Notes: generated by a model not told the origin, from the sequence alone. A DNA stretch of 64,000 nucleotides from Daphnia carinata (GCF_022539665.2 NC_081333.1:12708971-12772970), one strand, 5' to 3'. Shown: positions 30,101 to 49,790, counted from the first letter of the stretch. Numbers and translations are program-made.

Positions 30101-32883
30101 CATTTATCATTCACATCGATATCTTTTAAAGACCTAGCCAAATTTTACGTGAATGAACCTTGAAATCAATTTTCTCTGATCATTTTCCAAAAAGAGAATT
30201 TTGATTTTCCGACCCATTCCCCCTTTGCGCCGCAGGTTCTTTGTTTCTCACCTTTCCTTCTCTCTTTTGATTACGTATACCCTACCTTAGGCATCATCGT
30301 TTGTCACCTTATGTAAGTCCAGTAGTCGTTTCCTGCCACTCTTTGTATCAAGTGCACGTAATATCTGTCGTATCATTTCGCTTGTGTGACGTGTCACAGA
30401 ACTTTCCAAAACGTTCCAACTCGACATTTCACAGTTACAATTTCAAGTTGCATAAGATGTAATAGTGTCCCACAGAAAGCAACCCAGAAAAAGCCATAAC
30501 ATTAACTACAAAGCTTCACTTTCATACGGCCATGGAAGTAGTGCATGGCTTATTCCTGCCAATGGCGGTCCACTTCATCATCCGAGTCAGGTAACTGCTG
30601 ATACACACGAAAAATAGCTGTAAGAAACTTAGCGTTCCATTGATCCTGAGTTGTTCATTTTCCAATGTAATAAACACGACAAGTTAGTGATGGCTCGACA
30701 TAGTGTACGGTCTATCAATTAGCAACAGGCAAGCCATCAGTTTGAATGAAATAGTTTGACAACGAGTCTCTTCGTCATCGACATCAAAAGAGACAAGTCT
30801 CTTTTTGAAAAGATAAAAAGAACTAGGGAAATGTTTTCATGCTAGAGATCATCAACTAGAAAGGGTGTGTAGAGCAAGCAGTTAGATAGAGAGATGAAGA
30901 AAAAGGGTCTACTAGCCAGCAGACAGTAAAAACATAGTTGAAGCACATTCTTTTAGTATCGTCTTAAGAAACACATGGGCGTGTGTGGGTCATGATAGCC
31001 CAGAGATGTTGGCAGATTACACTGTCTAGTCTATTTAGTTTCTTCCCTAGTGCAAAATAGGCTTGGCAATACACTAGGGTTATTAGATCCACATGATTAC
31101 GTTGCTGCGACGTGCACGCGGAATGCCACTGTTTACCGTATACCGATAGACATCGTTTTGTGTTCTACATCAAAATGTAAGGCATCGAAATGCCAAAGAC
31201 TTTTGGGGTTTTACATTCTGGGACTTGGTTTGATGACAAATTGAATCCCATCAGCAAAGAACTCTGGGCGCTTTCTAAACCCAACCATAAACCTATCTAA
31301 AGATGTAAATCCTCTTTTTTTTTTTTTTCTTTTTCCTCTTGTTTATCATACGTAATGACGAAGAAAGAAGGCTTGCAACATGATGGAGGAATCAGAAATC
31401 CGGGCCTAGTGAATCTCACAGTTTTATACGAGCAATGCTGCGATGAAGTGCTCAACTGTAAACTCTTTTCATCAAGGCAAAAACATCCCTGTACGAAGCA
31501 ACAACACCAACTACGTAAACCAAACAAATAACAACTCCCTCGTAATAATAAAGTAAAAAAAAAAAGAAGGGAAATATCCAAAGTCTCCCTCTTTAGTGGT
31601 AGTACACAATAGAGCAAAAAAAAAGAAAAAAAGAGGGGAGATAGATCCTCTCTTCCTTTTTTTTATATAGCAGGGCAACATCACATCCCAATCATCCGCT
31701 TCTTTTGGTTCCCTCTCAATCTCTTTCCAGCGGCAGCATCATCTACCTATTCACGCAACAGCCATCAACAACGCCCCAACAGCCTCCAGAGACTCTTCCC
31801 TAAAAACTCTTCATCTCGTGTACGGTATAGTCATTCTCCTTGCATATTCCTTTTATTCAACTATATAAGAGGGTTTTTTTTTTAGGGGGGTGGTGGAGGA
31901 TGAATACAGTGGGGATTGCTATGATTTTTCATGTCAACAGAAATATAGGAGTTCTCTTGACTCTTCCTGTAAACGTCATCGGCATTGACAGTGTCGATTA
32001 CAACAACCAAAAATCGATTAGCCTATCGTGCACATATGCAAATTGTAGTCATCATTAAGGGGAAAAAAAAGAATTGTTTTGATTTGCCCATGTATTTTTT
32101 CAACTACCTTTTCAGTCTTTGATGAGTGAGGTACACAGAAGAGCCGCCTCAGCTTGAGGGGTAAGGTCAAAGTGCAACTTATTGTACGGTTTCAACGACA
32201 AAAGGAAATAAACATGGCAATGCATCACGGGAGGAAAAGGGAACTGAAAATATTGACTAGCTTGATACTGGCATCGTACAAAACTTGTACTACTTTCAAT
32301 TCGGGGTATTGAATGCTGCGCTTCTTTCATTGCTCGCTGTGCAATGACTGCGATGCCGAGAGCAATCATCGATCTGTCATCGTTTCCAGTTGTTGGCCAT
32401 TGAACAGCCAAAAGCAAACGGCAACACAAAAGCGAGAAGAAGAGGCTCTTTTTTTTTTCCATTAAAAAAAGAGGAAAATACGAAGAGATTCGTTATTGTT
32501 GACGACGATCGTGCAGAACGTATACACACACAAGCTAATGAAACGGAGTGAAAGAAGAGGAGCGCACCATATAGGAGGGGTGAAAGAAAGTGGAGAAGTC
32601 GTCATCATTGAGAATGGACATGTTGAAAACGAGCGAAAAGGAGAGACGCTTTTAATCAGGACAGCCATCCTTTTGCCCCAATCATCGTGATGATGGGCTT
32701 TTCGTTCAATGCACAGCGACGCGAACAAGGAGATCAAAAGGCAATACGTGAACGAGAGAGAGTATTTACTGTATTTATAGACGTATATACGCGAAATGTA
32801 TAGGGCGACACACAACAACTCGACAACAAGAGATTGAGGATGAAGTGGAAAAAAGAAAAGAGCCCACACATGATCACATGCAA

Positions 32884-32909
<26 letters not shown>
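32884..32909. repeat. GA dinucleotide microsatellite
   Basis: About 13 AG/GA units in the spacer upstream of Hmx. It is a simple repeat with no sign of coding use. GA tracts can bind GAGA-type factors in arthropods, which is only a possibility here. Confidence 0.9.
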
Positions 32910-32914
<5 letters not shown>

Positions 32915-33750
32915 ATCGGGCTGAAAAGACACTTGAGATTCTACGTCGTTTGTACTTCTATATATGCACGTTCAATCTCTCGTTCTTCCTGTACACAGTG
33001 GCAAGTATTTTAGACCGATTGCTCAAAAACTCGCCTTTAGCAGCAGCACATTGCGGATAGATACGGTACATACATCTACCTCCACGCAGCAGCACTCTAT
33101 TTAAGTGATTGCCTCTCTTTTTTTTTTTTGTCGATCGACGTACACTGTCGGGCTGGTTGATATATTAGTCTATCTCGTAAGGTATACACCAACCCACCTT
33201 TTTTTTTCGATTCTAACCTGTTCTCTTTTTTATTCGTGGATTTTTCCTGTTGTTTCCCTCTTTTTTTTCCCCCGCATCTTCAAATGATTTTGGGTTGAGA
33301 TCTTTATACGTTGAAACGTGCGCCCTACTAAATAAAAAAAAAAAGGCAGCAAATCTTTTTCGCATTTATTTTGAATGGATTGCTATCCATGTTATGTAAA
33401 AAACGACTCACGGCCGGAGATCTTTGGAAAGAGGCATTTTTTTCTTCAGTTTTGTACGAAGATCATTTTCTTTTTCTTTGTTGCCTTTTGTAGAAGAAAA
33501 AAATGGATCAAAAAATACGTAGGCTCGGAATCAATCGACCAACTTGTGTTGTGTCATGCTGCGACATGCGTCAAAGACCGAACGCATTTCTATCCGCTGC
33601 CATCGTTGAAAATCTATTCAGTGAATCCATCGAATCATCTTCATCTTTTTCCCTCTCCAATGGCCGACGATGCTGGTGCTGTCGTGTTCGTCTACAACGA
33701 AAGTAAAAAGAAGCGACAAAGAGAGAGAGAGATCCAGCAAAAGAAGAAGC

Positions 33751-33772
33751 AAAAAAAAAAAAAAAAAAAAAA
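33751..33772. repeat. Poly-A tract (22 A)
   Basis: Run of 22 A following an AAG-rich, GA-rich stretch (about 33716-33750). It may be a poly-A tail of a degenerate retroposon or simple-sequence slippage; no flanking target-site duplication is evident. Confidence 0.85.
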
Positions 33773-35336
33773 GTTCTTAATCAAAAAGCCATCGATCCTA
33801 ATGTGAGCTGCTTCACTGTCGAGTGGGTGATGTTAGTATCTATACAAGGCTATATATCGAATCGATCGCCTCTTCTTGTTCGTTGGCAGCGGCTACCGAC
33901 CGACCACAGCTCATCCATTCCAATCAGCGCTGACGAATAGAAACGAGGAAAAAAAAGATCGCAAGATGCACATTGTGCGCCATTCCTAGAGGCTATGTAT
34001 TTATATATATAAGTTTATAACATATGTATACGTTTCGATAGGGCTTTGCTAAAAAGCTATTGCAGCAATTTGATCGGCCAAGAATATCTTGGTTAAGTTA
34101 ACATATTGTGTCATTCTATCTCTTAACTGGATAGGCCATCCTGTTAAAACTGTATTGAATGCCCTTTATTATGTCTAGGTAAGTTGCGATGGCTGTCATG
34201 TTGCTCTAACAAACTCGAAAGCTAATTGGCCTGCGTTAAACGATCCGTCAAAGCGTCTCCAAACTGCGTCGTTTGAGTTTATTGCCAGGGTGTATTGAAA
34301 GAGCGACGAATTACGAAACTTTGTGTAACGACAAAAGTGCGCAGCGTACTCGTCACTTTGCTCGATGATCCGCGAAAAGGAAGAAAAAGGAGCCGATGAT
34401 TGGAGAAATCTGGAGAATGCCGTCCGCAAGATTGACATCAGTTTTTGTCGTTGTTTGCGATTTCACAGACGAAACGAAGCAGCAACTGCAAACGAGCAGC
34501 CCCCTTCCAAAAAAGAAAACGGAAGAAAAAATCAACAAGAAGAAAAACAGGGAGAAAAGAGAGAACAGGAGGGTTTGGCTTTTGCTTGTTGGACCAATGC
34601 CGATTGAGAGGGGGACGACGCCAAGTGGCCCGATTGGTTGAAAGAATCTGTTCCGGTTGCGGCATCATCGTGCACGATATTGACTAGATACTATAGCACA
34701 CATATCCCTTCTCATTCTAAAGCATCTAGATCGGTGCTGGCGCGCACACACAACAAGCGATCGTCAAGTAGAAAGGCCCCCCCCCCAAAAAAAAAAAAAA
34801 CAAACAAACTGGGTGAACCGCCGTGAACGCGATCTGCGCAGTTTTGTCTAGCGGCTGCTCTTGGCCCATCTGCTAGTAAGTGTGTGTGTGTGTGGCTATG
34901 TGCAAGGAGGCAATCAACTCACCTCCTCCCCCTTTTCGGTCGCTCCCAAAGTGCAGCTGAAATTGCTATCCAATAGAGTTCTTCTTCTTTTTTTTCCGTC
35001 CCCACCCCTCGTATCATCGAAACTTGTCCATCCACCTCCATTGCTTATTACATAGTCGTCGATCGTCCGTCTCTGGCGGATCTTCTTCTTCCTTTTTTTT
35101 TTTGGTTGTTGTTCATTCTTTGGCAGCCGCTTGGGTTAGCGAGCAAAAAACGATCGTCACTTGACGTCTACCTACCAAGTGAAACGGACATTGTTCGATT
35201 GTGGTTCTTCACTGATTTGTTTAAAACTCTTAAAGAAAAAACATTGTGCGTGAAACACACGAAAGAAACAAGCAGTGGCAGTGTGTTGCAGTCACGTCAA
35301 CGTGAACGACACGTTAAGAACTGAAAAAAATACACG

Positions 35337-39944
<4,608 letters not shown>

Positions 39945-42900
39945 TTGGCTTACACGCACTCACGTTCAAATAGGAAATGTCCTGAACATGTTCCTGAATT
40001 TTAAGAAAGGCCCGAATTCTATTCTTATTTTTCTTTTTTTTTTGGAGGGGTTTGACGAGGAGAAACGGATCGTCAGCGACGCGTGTCCCATCAGACGATA
40101 GTTGTCTACTTGGACTTTCAATGCCCATCTCTTTTTTATTTATTTAATAGTCATTTGTATTGTTTTATTCCCATTTTGGTTGTTTATTGAAAAAAAAAAA
40201 ACAAATAATGAGCTTTGATTTATTCCGTGGATTTGTATGTCAATCAAAGTCATTGAATCGCTTTCCTTTCCACGTCCCTGTACTTGTAATGTTTTGTATT
40301 ATGAATGACAATAACATAGCCGTTTTGTTTGCGTGTGTGTCTGTGTGCTCAGCTGTTGGGTGTTTTTTTTTTTTTTTTTGATTCAATGATTTTTCGTTTT
40401 GATTTCATCTACTCTGTTGTGCTATATCGGTTGCAATCGTCTCGTCTCTTTTCCACATTTTCGACGTGTTTTGTTGGCTGTTTTTTTTTTTCTTTCCCTC
40501 TCTTCGCCATGGCTCTGCTACTTAAACACATGTCATTGTTAATATATCGCGTGTCTATAAACACCCTCGCATTATAATACTGGCCATGAGAAACAATTAA
40601 ACAAACGAAACTCACATTTCATTCTATCGATTTCAAAAACACAAAAGCCAAAAACACAAAGAGCCAATCAATTTGACGTTGTGAGTTTACGAGTTTACAA
40701 GGACAGCGACGTGTGTCCACACGTAATTAGATTGGATGTAAATGAAACAATCAAATAACCAAACTCATTTTCCACAACGACGGTAAATGGAGGGCGGCAC
40801 GCTCGGATGCCCTTTTTTCTCCGACGAATTATCGCCGCCATTATCCGCCGTTGATTGAGGAGGGTGGACTGTCCCAAAGATATCCGATCGCGAATAGACT
40901 CTAGTATATAACATACATTGTCTATACGTATCTTTTTTCTATAAATAAAACGGGTGCATAAACAGACGAGAGAGAGAGAGATAGTTTCGCCCTGCATTTG
41001 TACAAGAGGAACTTGGTGAGCAGAAAGCAGAGAATAATGAAGTTGAAAGCCATCGGGGGCTTTGCGCCGCCAATTCCAACTGCACACTAACCTCGTCTCT
41101 TTGTTGCCTAGCGTCTGTTTGTGTATTGGGCTGTAGACGTCTCTATAACTCGCTATTATCGAGTCCTTTTTTTTATTTTCAAGAGAGAGGTAAAAGAGGA
41201 GGGTAGAACGAAGAAGAGTGTCGCATGATAATGCGACTGTCAAAGCCGCACCCGCTCACGTCCCCTCTTTCTGCTCGTTGTCGCCCTCCCCTCTTTCTCT
41301 TGACGTAATGGCTCTTTCAAACGCCATTCCCCGAGGAGTCATCAGACGGGCATTGCACGAGCCAGCCAAAGAGAGAAACAAACAAAAAATAAAAGGCAAT
41401 GCTCAACTATAAAAGAGGCTATTGGGACTGGACTCCTACCGCCCTCGAGTACAGCGCAAAAAGAATTTCATTTGATTTGTTCTACCTGTAAATGATTTCC
41501 GTTGAAGTTTCCAGTGCTGAACGAAAGGGATCGAGAGAAAACATGCAAAATCGGCGATTCAAAAAGAGAATAAGAAATGGATGGCCGTCATCGAGTTTGC
41601 GGGCCACCACAGAAACCCCCCCCCCTCCACCCGCCGTACGGGATTTGTGGGATATCAACTTTCATTGAACAGCAGCCAACGTCTCTCTTCATCCGGTCTA
41701 TCCGGAATAGGGAGTTCTATTCCGTCCTCCCCCCCCCATCAACCTTCCCTTCGTAGAATAGAAAGACACAAAGCGAAGGGCATAAACGATGTTGTCTTGT
41801 CACACAGCAGGGCGCCCCCCAAAATGCAGTGGAAAGATGCTAGTCTATAAAAGTATGCTTTCCCTTTTGACGTAGTTATATAATGGGTTGTGTTTAATAA
41901 CATATTGGTGGCATCTGTTGTGTGTTCGTAATCTCCCCTACCCTGACTCTACATCTCTCTTTTTTTTTTTTAACCGCTTGATTTGAAAGGCCTCAGTTGA
42001 GTCATCGTTGACTGCGACACTCGAGTTGTTATAAACCTGATGTTTGTATCTGTTAATTTTTATTGATTTGACTTTTTCTTACAAGTCATAAACCGAGGTA
42101 AAAGAAAAACGAAGATTCAATGACGTATGATGAGCCTTAAGGGCTCATTAGGTTTTAAGAGGCAGAGTGAGCAAATAACGCCCCCTGCTGTTTTTCTTAC
42201 ACATTTGCAAATGTTTTACGTCATTCAAAGTTGATCTTTCTTCAGTTGCAGTTATCAAAAGTCGTGCACTTGTGAATCTATTTGCTGTGTAGCAACTCAA
42301 AGGCGATGAACAGTTCAACATCGACACACGTTGGATTCAGATAAGTCGAGTCTTATTATTCCCTTCGTTTCAGCTTTGTGTTGTGCCTATTCCAAAAAAA
42401 AAAAAAAGTACTTGATTTTTTTTTATAGAAGGGCAGTTTCTTTTTTTCAAAAGGCGAGATAGATCGATTTCGTTTGAAATAGAATATTGTTTGGCTCACT
42501 GTCTCGGACTACATACATTTAGGAGTTAAAAAAAAGAAAGCCGTTTAGATTGCAAAGAAAAGAACGGTGTATCTCTTTTATAGCCTATATCCAACAGTGT
42601 CTAAACGAAGAATTTATCGATTTTGGTCGATGTCGATCGGTGTCGAGGGAAATGAGTAAAAAGGAAGCCATCAGCGTGGGCAACCCGTCCGGTAAAGTAA
42701 TATAAGTAGCCAGCCTATTTTTTTTTTTTTTTTTTTCTTTCGTGTATCTTTTCCTTTTTGCGTTGGTTTATATACTTGTGTCCCTGGTCTTGTTTTGTGG
42801 GGATGATATCCAGCCGTTTTTCCCGGATGGTTGTTAGGGAGGAGTTTATGTATCTCTGTTTAAAAAAAAAAAAAGAAAGATGAAAACAGTGGGCGGCTGA

Positions 42901-45900
42901 GAGCCATTCCTTGTCTGGGCCAGTAGGGGCCAGCAGAGATAACCAGCGTTATATAGGCTACTTACTGCGCTAGTCTATGTCGAAAAATAAAAGAGAATCG
43001 AAAAAAAGAAAGAAAGAGGAAGTAGATATATATCTATACATCATCTCTAAACGAACGGGGCCCGCCGACTCTATCTGCTTCGCCTTTGGGGACCAATCCT
43101 TTTTGTGTGATCTATGGATGTAGACTTTCTGTCTCTTCCATTGCTCTATTGCTGCGTTCAATATGCCCGTCTATCTTGGCCAGCCTTTTTTTTTTTACCA
43201 TCCTAGTCTCCTGACGTTCATTTTCTTGTTTTATTTGATTGAGTTATTAATCATTTGATTGGGCCCTTTTTATCGTCTTTCGGATGGCGAATTCTCATTT
43301 TCTAATGACAGTTTTACTCGATGCTTTTTCAAAAGTAGCCAAAGTCACGAAAACGAAAATAGATGCCGACGGGAAATGAAGGCGAAGAAGGCCATCAAGA
43401 GAGAGAGGATGTAAAATATGAAGGCCTATTAAGGGACCGAATGGAGAAACGAATAGGCAACAAAAGCGAAATGATACGACGACACAGTATACACACTCGA
43501 CGGACGATGTGTGTATCATATTTTCTCAATTAATTAGCGAGAGCTTAGCGGCTTTTAACGGAGACGGGTGGGTAACGAGAACGAGCATGAGCGACGATGA
43601 TAATAATTACCTACAGACAAAATGGACGTCGTTGGGGCGCTTTGCATAGAGCGTATAGAAAACCGAGTGGGCAAAAGGATTGTCGTGCACACGCAGGGAG
43701 GTTGAATGCGTCGTACGAAACGCGAGCGCATTAATTGTTCTTGCCGTCTGTTGACAGATGGCCTTTTACACGCACGCACGGGACATTAGTCTGTCATCAT
43801 AAACGGGACGAGTGGGTCGCAGGTCGTCGTTTTGTGTATGCGTTTTTTTGATGAAAGTGAGATGCATAATAGACATGATGAATTGAGCAATCGTGCGACA
43901 CAGGAAATTCAGGTCCACTTTGAGTAATGAATCATTTCTCTTTAATTTTTTTTTTTTTTTTTTTCGACGTTTTGGGCCTGTACCAGAAGCTCCGGATTGG
44001 AATCTTGTTTTGTTTATCTTTTGAGTACCCGGAGGCTGTGTGTAGGGGTCGAGTCTCGTTTCGCTTATTGATTCATTCAACCTCGTCCTATGACGTAACT
44101 CACAGATCCTCTTTATTTCGGTGCATGTGTGGTGTACGTCCCTGATCGACAGTCGAATGTTGTTTCATTCAGCCGAGTAGAAAAAACAACAAAATAATCG
44201 GCTTATACGCATACTTACCAGATGCGGCCGGCAAGAAACTTGTTCTTTTCCGGGATAGCGGGGGTGGAGGAGTAAAAATGTCAGCGGCGCATTCGCCGTC
44301 TTTTTTTAATGTCCTTTCATATTGAAATAATTCGTATTTGCATTGATCATTTCGTTCCCATTCTCTGGGTTTATTCTCTCGAGTGCCTTACTTTACACCT
44401 TTCTATATGTCTCATTACGATTACACGGCAGCAATAGATGATGACTTTGTGCTGTTCGTGCAGCCCGTCTATTACATAGTTCTAGTCCTCGCTTTTCTAA
44501 CTACATAATCCATGAGACAAGACGAGAGTCGCAACGAAAAGAGGAAGCCTATTTAGTCGTTGATCTCTAATCAAAGCTGCTGGCTAGTTGTAATCAGATT
44601 ACTTGGCAACCCTCCCCACTGAAGAGGGCGGGGCTGTAGGACGGGCCAAAAAAACAAAAAAAAAAGAAACGATTTGTACAGAACTAGTTGTGGTTACGTG
44701 CCTTGCCCTCTTATTAATGATTCCCCCTGTCCCCTGCTGATTCCACCTGGACCGGCGTTCGCGTTTTTCCCCGTCGAACGAGATTTGAGCCCAGATTAAG
44801 TCATCGTTGAGCGACGTGATGTTAATACCATCAACTATATAGCTGTGGATTAGTTATAGAGTCAGTCAAAATATATGCCCCCCCCCCCCGTCTGTGTAGC
44901 GTGCGCAGTTGTTTGCTATCAAAGCTGAGAAAAATGCTTGATACACGTATGTTTACTGGCCTCAAGGTCCAATTTTTGATCCACTTCTCAGCTGATTATC
45001 GAGCGACATTGATTGCTCGCTTTTTTTTTTAATTTATTGTCTGATTTGAATATGCGTTACGTTTTCGATTCGTGTTGCTGCGCTGGCGTATTTCTAAATC
45101 CGCATGTAATACCCCGAACGTTTCTTATTTACAAGGTAACAGGTAAATGAACACATTTCAATGTACACATACTAACCTGATAAAGTCAATCATCAAATTG
45201 ACATTTACCAGCCGTTATTTACAAGTCCTTTTTTTTCTTATCAGACTGGGGAAAATTTCAGTTTTTTTTTTTCGCATCGTCATCTCATGTCTATCCTTGT
45301 TTTCTGCTTAATAAAACGTAAGGTAAACAAAACAAAAAAAAAAGAATGTTGAAATCTGAGCTGTTGTCGTTTACGTTCGCTTGTTGGCTAATAGACTTTT
45401 ACTTGTATTCGAGTCCCAGTTAACTAAGGCGAACGCATTGAAGGTGAATGAGCCAAAGTTGTCAGCCGTGAAATGAAAGACTTGTCCAAATCGTCTCACT
45501 GCTCTCGTCCATGAAATCAAAATAGAAGAACATAGTTCGTAGTTTTCTTATACGCAGTAGATTTTTTTTTTATTTTTTCCGACACCCACACAACCGTAAC
45601 GGAGACCAATCTCGGCTGAGTTTGATGCCACAACGATGACATCTCAATCCCCTTTTCTTCGCTCCCTTTTTCCAAAACGTATCCTGTAGTTTCAAGCTAA
45701 TGCAATATTTGATTCCGCCGTTAGACGCCTACTATGCGGTTGGTTGAATGAGATGATTGTCGAGACGGCCTTTTGTGATCTCTTATTCGATTGCGTTTTG
45801 GTGTTAACATCACTCTCCGGCTTTACCAATCGATAATGAAATCCACCCACTGTGTAAAAGGTTTTTTTACGTCAGAAGAGAAAATTCTTTTGAGTCGCTA

Positions 45901-48900
45901 CGTGTCACGCCATGTGTCATTACCGTAATCCATGACATGATCGTTCTGTAAAGGTGCCAACGACATCATCACCGCCCGATAACATCCCCATGTGTATATC
46001 GTCATAACCCAGCATAAATACTCGGTTACAGTAGAAGGCCATAACCTTTTTCGTTTTTTTAAACCTTATGCGCGTAGGATGCATTTGAATGTGGTTAAGG
46101 TTCGTTTTGGATAGTAGGCGATATTTATTTTATTTGAAATGCTTTTTTTTTTCTTGTTTGCTTTTTGGCCTGTTGTCAACACGGTTGAATTATTTATAGA
46201 TGTCTTGACTCTTTAGACTTTTCCAGTGTTTTAATGGAGTGAACGCATATAGTCTGAGTATATGCAGACCGAACCCTTTTATGGGGTTCTTTTTCTGGCA
46301 GGCTTTACGGTTGAACCCTGAAGAAATAGTCAACATAAGGCAGATGCCAAAAAAGAAGAAAACAGATTCAACTGAGAAAGAAAAAAAAACGTATATAAAT
46401 AATAAAAAAAAAAGGCTAAAGCGGCTTACAACTTTGCATATGTGCTGTCAATGGAGAGCAAAAGGGAACAAAAAAAAAAGCCTTCAATTTCATTTCATCC
46501 TTTTTTTTTTTTTTTTCCTTTATGTTGCACATAGATGGTTCACGCTCTACTTTGCACTATCAATAATGCGCACTCCTTTTTTTTTCTGCCTCTTTATGTT
46601 TTTTTTGTTTTTTTTTTTGACATTTTTCTTAGTGGACTAGTCTCTTCTCAAAACAAAATGCACCCTACACATCTACTCCGTGATGTACATGCGCGTGTCT
46701 GGTGCAGTTTACGGAAAACCTTCCTTTACCAAATGTGACCGATGCACTTTGTTCTTTATTCGCGGACCTATTTTGTTGCACGTAGCAATCTTTTCTGGTC
46801 TATATAGTTGAGCATACTTGATGGCACTCGACGGTATTGCACCTTTCAAGTTCCACCCGCAGTTTTGAATAATTCTCGGTCCGAGTTCCTTGGAAACCCT
46901 GAGAGCCTACACAGTCTCATGGATGAACAAGTCTAAAAATGAATATTCACATTGAAAAGTTGACATGTTGAAAAACTTTGCCGGAACGAGTCGGTTTTAG
47001 CTGGTATGGGTTGGCTTTTTTAGATTGCTTGCGTCTATGTGTTCATGGGTCCAGTCTTGCATCTACGTAATCTTCAATGTTACACAAAAAAAAACCACGA
47101 AAGGGGGGCGGAGACAGTGGCAATACCAAAGTCCTGGCCTGAAAAATGTGAAGAGATTACGTTTATCTCCAAAGTTTTTATATACTAGTTTGATATTGCG
47201 TATCAAGGATCAACCTGTGATTTAAAAAAAAAAGCTAGCCTACTAAACACTTCCGAGAGAAGAGGGCCTGCACTCTACAGAATCCATTATGAATTTATAG
47301 CTTATTGAAGTGTATAAGCATCTGTCCTTTCCAGTTTTCAGACATATAATCAAGAGAAGTAATAAAGCTGATTGATCAGCATCTTACCCCACGTGATCTT
47401 GTCTAACGAGCGACAACTCCATTGATGCGTGTCTTTATGTAATAGGACGTAACACGTTTCAAATTTATTTGCCAATCCACTTCGCGTCTATGGGGCGAGG
47501 TTAGAAGCGGATCAGACAGCGTGTAATTGGGGCCGGTCATTTTTAGCCATCGTTTTGTTTTTACTGCGATAGGAGGTGAATACAAAAGGAAAAAACGGGG
47601 ATGCAACCATTGAGCCTTTTATTCCCAAAGTCCGAGCAGCTGGTGCAGTTAATCGCGGTTAATCGCTCCCTCATGTTGTTCTTACTTACGTATGTATAGA
47701 ATGAGAGATTGCACTGGAGTGAGCGGGTCGTGCTTATGTGGCCTATTGTCGACTATATGCAATGGACAAGTTTCCCATTGTTTTTGTTTCTTTTCCAACC
47801 CTATTATCCGACTACACATTCACTACCCCCAATCACGCACGGCCTGTTGAGAGCTAGAGCATATGGGGCAATCATTGGCCGCTTCATTGGACGGGCACAA
47901 TAGACGCGCAATAGTCAGGCTAGATACGTTTAGACGATACCCTCATCGTCTCGCAATTGCTGGATCCGCCCATGCCCTTCCAGATCTCCTCCTCCTTCAG
48001 CTGCCGCCGCCGCCGCCGCAAGTTATTCAATCCACGCCAACCATCTTGGCTATTCTTGTTGTATAAGGTGCCGCCTTTCTTCGATACATTTCTCTTCCGA
48101 TTCTCACATCATCGTCGACCTTTTTTGTGAGTGCCGTTTTTTTTTTTTTTTTTTTTTAAGGCTCTTCTAAAGAAACTTACCGAGAAAAGGAACACTTGAT
48201 GCGGATAGCGAGCAAATGTCACTCTGACTTAAAATACGCTTCAATAAGCTGTGATGCGCACTCGATCGGGTTTTTCCGATATCGGAGATCTTTTTATTGA
48301 AAAAAAAAGGGCGATGAAAAGTCTTGTTTGATTTTGAAGAAAAAAAAATGCCGCCCGTTTTTAAATTCTATTTCAAAAATAAAACGCATCCGCATGTTAT
48401 TCTTTTTATAGGGGCGTTGGGTCACTGCGCATGTAACACAGTTGACTTGGCTGCTGATTGCGCTACGCATGGGCTGATGAGCATTTCAATTGTGTACAGC
48501 CAATAGCCCCCCCCCCCCAAACATTTTGTTGTTTTTTTTTATTCGGTTTTGTGTATTCGACCCACTCTCAGACACTTGATCGCTTGTCAATCAAAGAGAG
48601 AGAGAGAAAAAAAAAGCCGATCGTTCCGTCTGATTTAATACAACCATTTTATTTTTCCTCCTCCGTTTTTTTTTTGTTTCCATGTCGTAGATTTTTTTTT
48701 TATCGGCTGTTTAGAATATTTCGTTTCGTGGCGTGATCGTCCATATCCGTGTACACTCACTGAGGAGGCCTCGCTATTGGATCTCGATAGTAAACGTTGT
48801 GTACCATGGAATTAAGAATTGCTTCAAAGATATAATAGATTTATCTATTGCGCTGTTGTTTGCTCAGGGCTCAATCAATCGTTTATTCTTTTTCGGTTAT

Positions 48901-49790
48901 TCCCATATTTTTGAATGACGTGTTAACACCCTTCTCGTGATACCAACTATTTTGTAATAAGGCTTTGCATACGAATAGCCGAAATGCACTTGAGGCTATT
49001 TGTTTTTATCGCTGGACCGGTCGCAGATGATTCGATCGTGACTTGCAATAACGCCACTTCCTAAGTATATTGGCTCATCAACGCTGATGTTGACTTAATG
49101 TTTTCGTTGACGGACAGGACGCTTAACATATACAGCCACTGTCCTGTTTCTCTGATTATTTCACTGTGTGTGTGCACTGCCATGTTAGATACCGATGGGC
49201 TTTTCCGTCCCACTGTGCTTGACCTTTTTGGGGCTGCTCGCATTATCACCATCAAAAATGTCTGCTTGTCACATGTGGCTGGCTAGCTCACACTGAAACA
49301 AATTAAATGCGTATACTGTTTGGTTTCTTTGACTGATGATGTTCCCCTATATATATATATATGTAGTAGATGGGCGACTAACGACGTATGGGTCGGCTGA
49401 GTGCGTCGTAATCGGACGAGCTATTCTGCCGAGCAGGGGGGAGGCGGCTGACGAGTTGAGATGGCGGGAAAAGGGCCACTTCAAACAGGATATATGCGGC
49501 CGATTGATAACGATAATATCCTGTTCTAGCTTGCTCCTATACACAAGGACTTCTAACACGTTGGCTACATCACAACACACATACGCATTTTTGTTTCATT
49601 ACGAAAAGAGACGATACAGAACGAACTGCTCTGCATAACGTTATTAGCCAATGTGTCCTCATCGCGTATAGTCACTCGTGAAACGCGTAACGTGATCTGT
49701 ATTTGAAAAAGATTTCACGACGTTGGGTCTTGTCCGACACTTGTTTGTTTGCTGCATCTCTTTTTCTTTTACGTCCTCCAGCTCATTTCC
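39945..49790. other. Gene-poor spacer between Hmx and Hhex
   Basis: About 9.8 kb without recognisable genes. It begins with the T-rich Hmx 3' flank; AATAAA-like words appear only around 40.6-40.95 kb, so the Hmx 3' UTR could be near 1 kb long. It contains many poly-T runs (for example about 42719-42736 and 48139-48158), poly-C runs near 44880 and 48507 and an AT run near 49351-49364. Open frames on both strands are short and rich in S, F or K with no domain. The last kilobase must hold the Hhex promoter and 5' UTR. Confidence 0.6.

Larger units (their letters stand above)
16024..35336. other. Gene desert between slouch and Hmx
   Basis: About 19 kb with no recognisable coding sequence on either strand. 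Open frames are short, dominated by homopolymers (K, F, S, H runs) and carry no domain. The start is the slouch 3' UTR and the end the Hmx 5' flank. It contains long homopolymer tracts, a GA microsatellite near 32.9 kb, two close CACATGTG E-boxes near 24.1 kb, a 22-bp-period duplication at 19104-19138 and a short match to a repeat-like sequence at 59.66 kb (near 30.57 kb). The size and position suit a regulatory landscape shared by flanking homeobox genes (inference). Confidence 0.6.

Noticed and set aside
32462-32932. 156-residue minus-strand frame rich in S, L and F
   Set aside because: It is the antisense of GA-repeat and purine-rich sequence, with no recognisable motif; length is explained by low complexity.
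40695-41243. 182-residue minus-strand frame downstream of Hmx
   Set aside because: The longest unexplained frame in the spacers, but with no domain, no transmembrane or signal pattern that makes sense and no partner exons; left uncalled rather than named.
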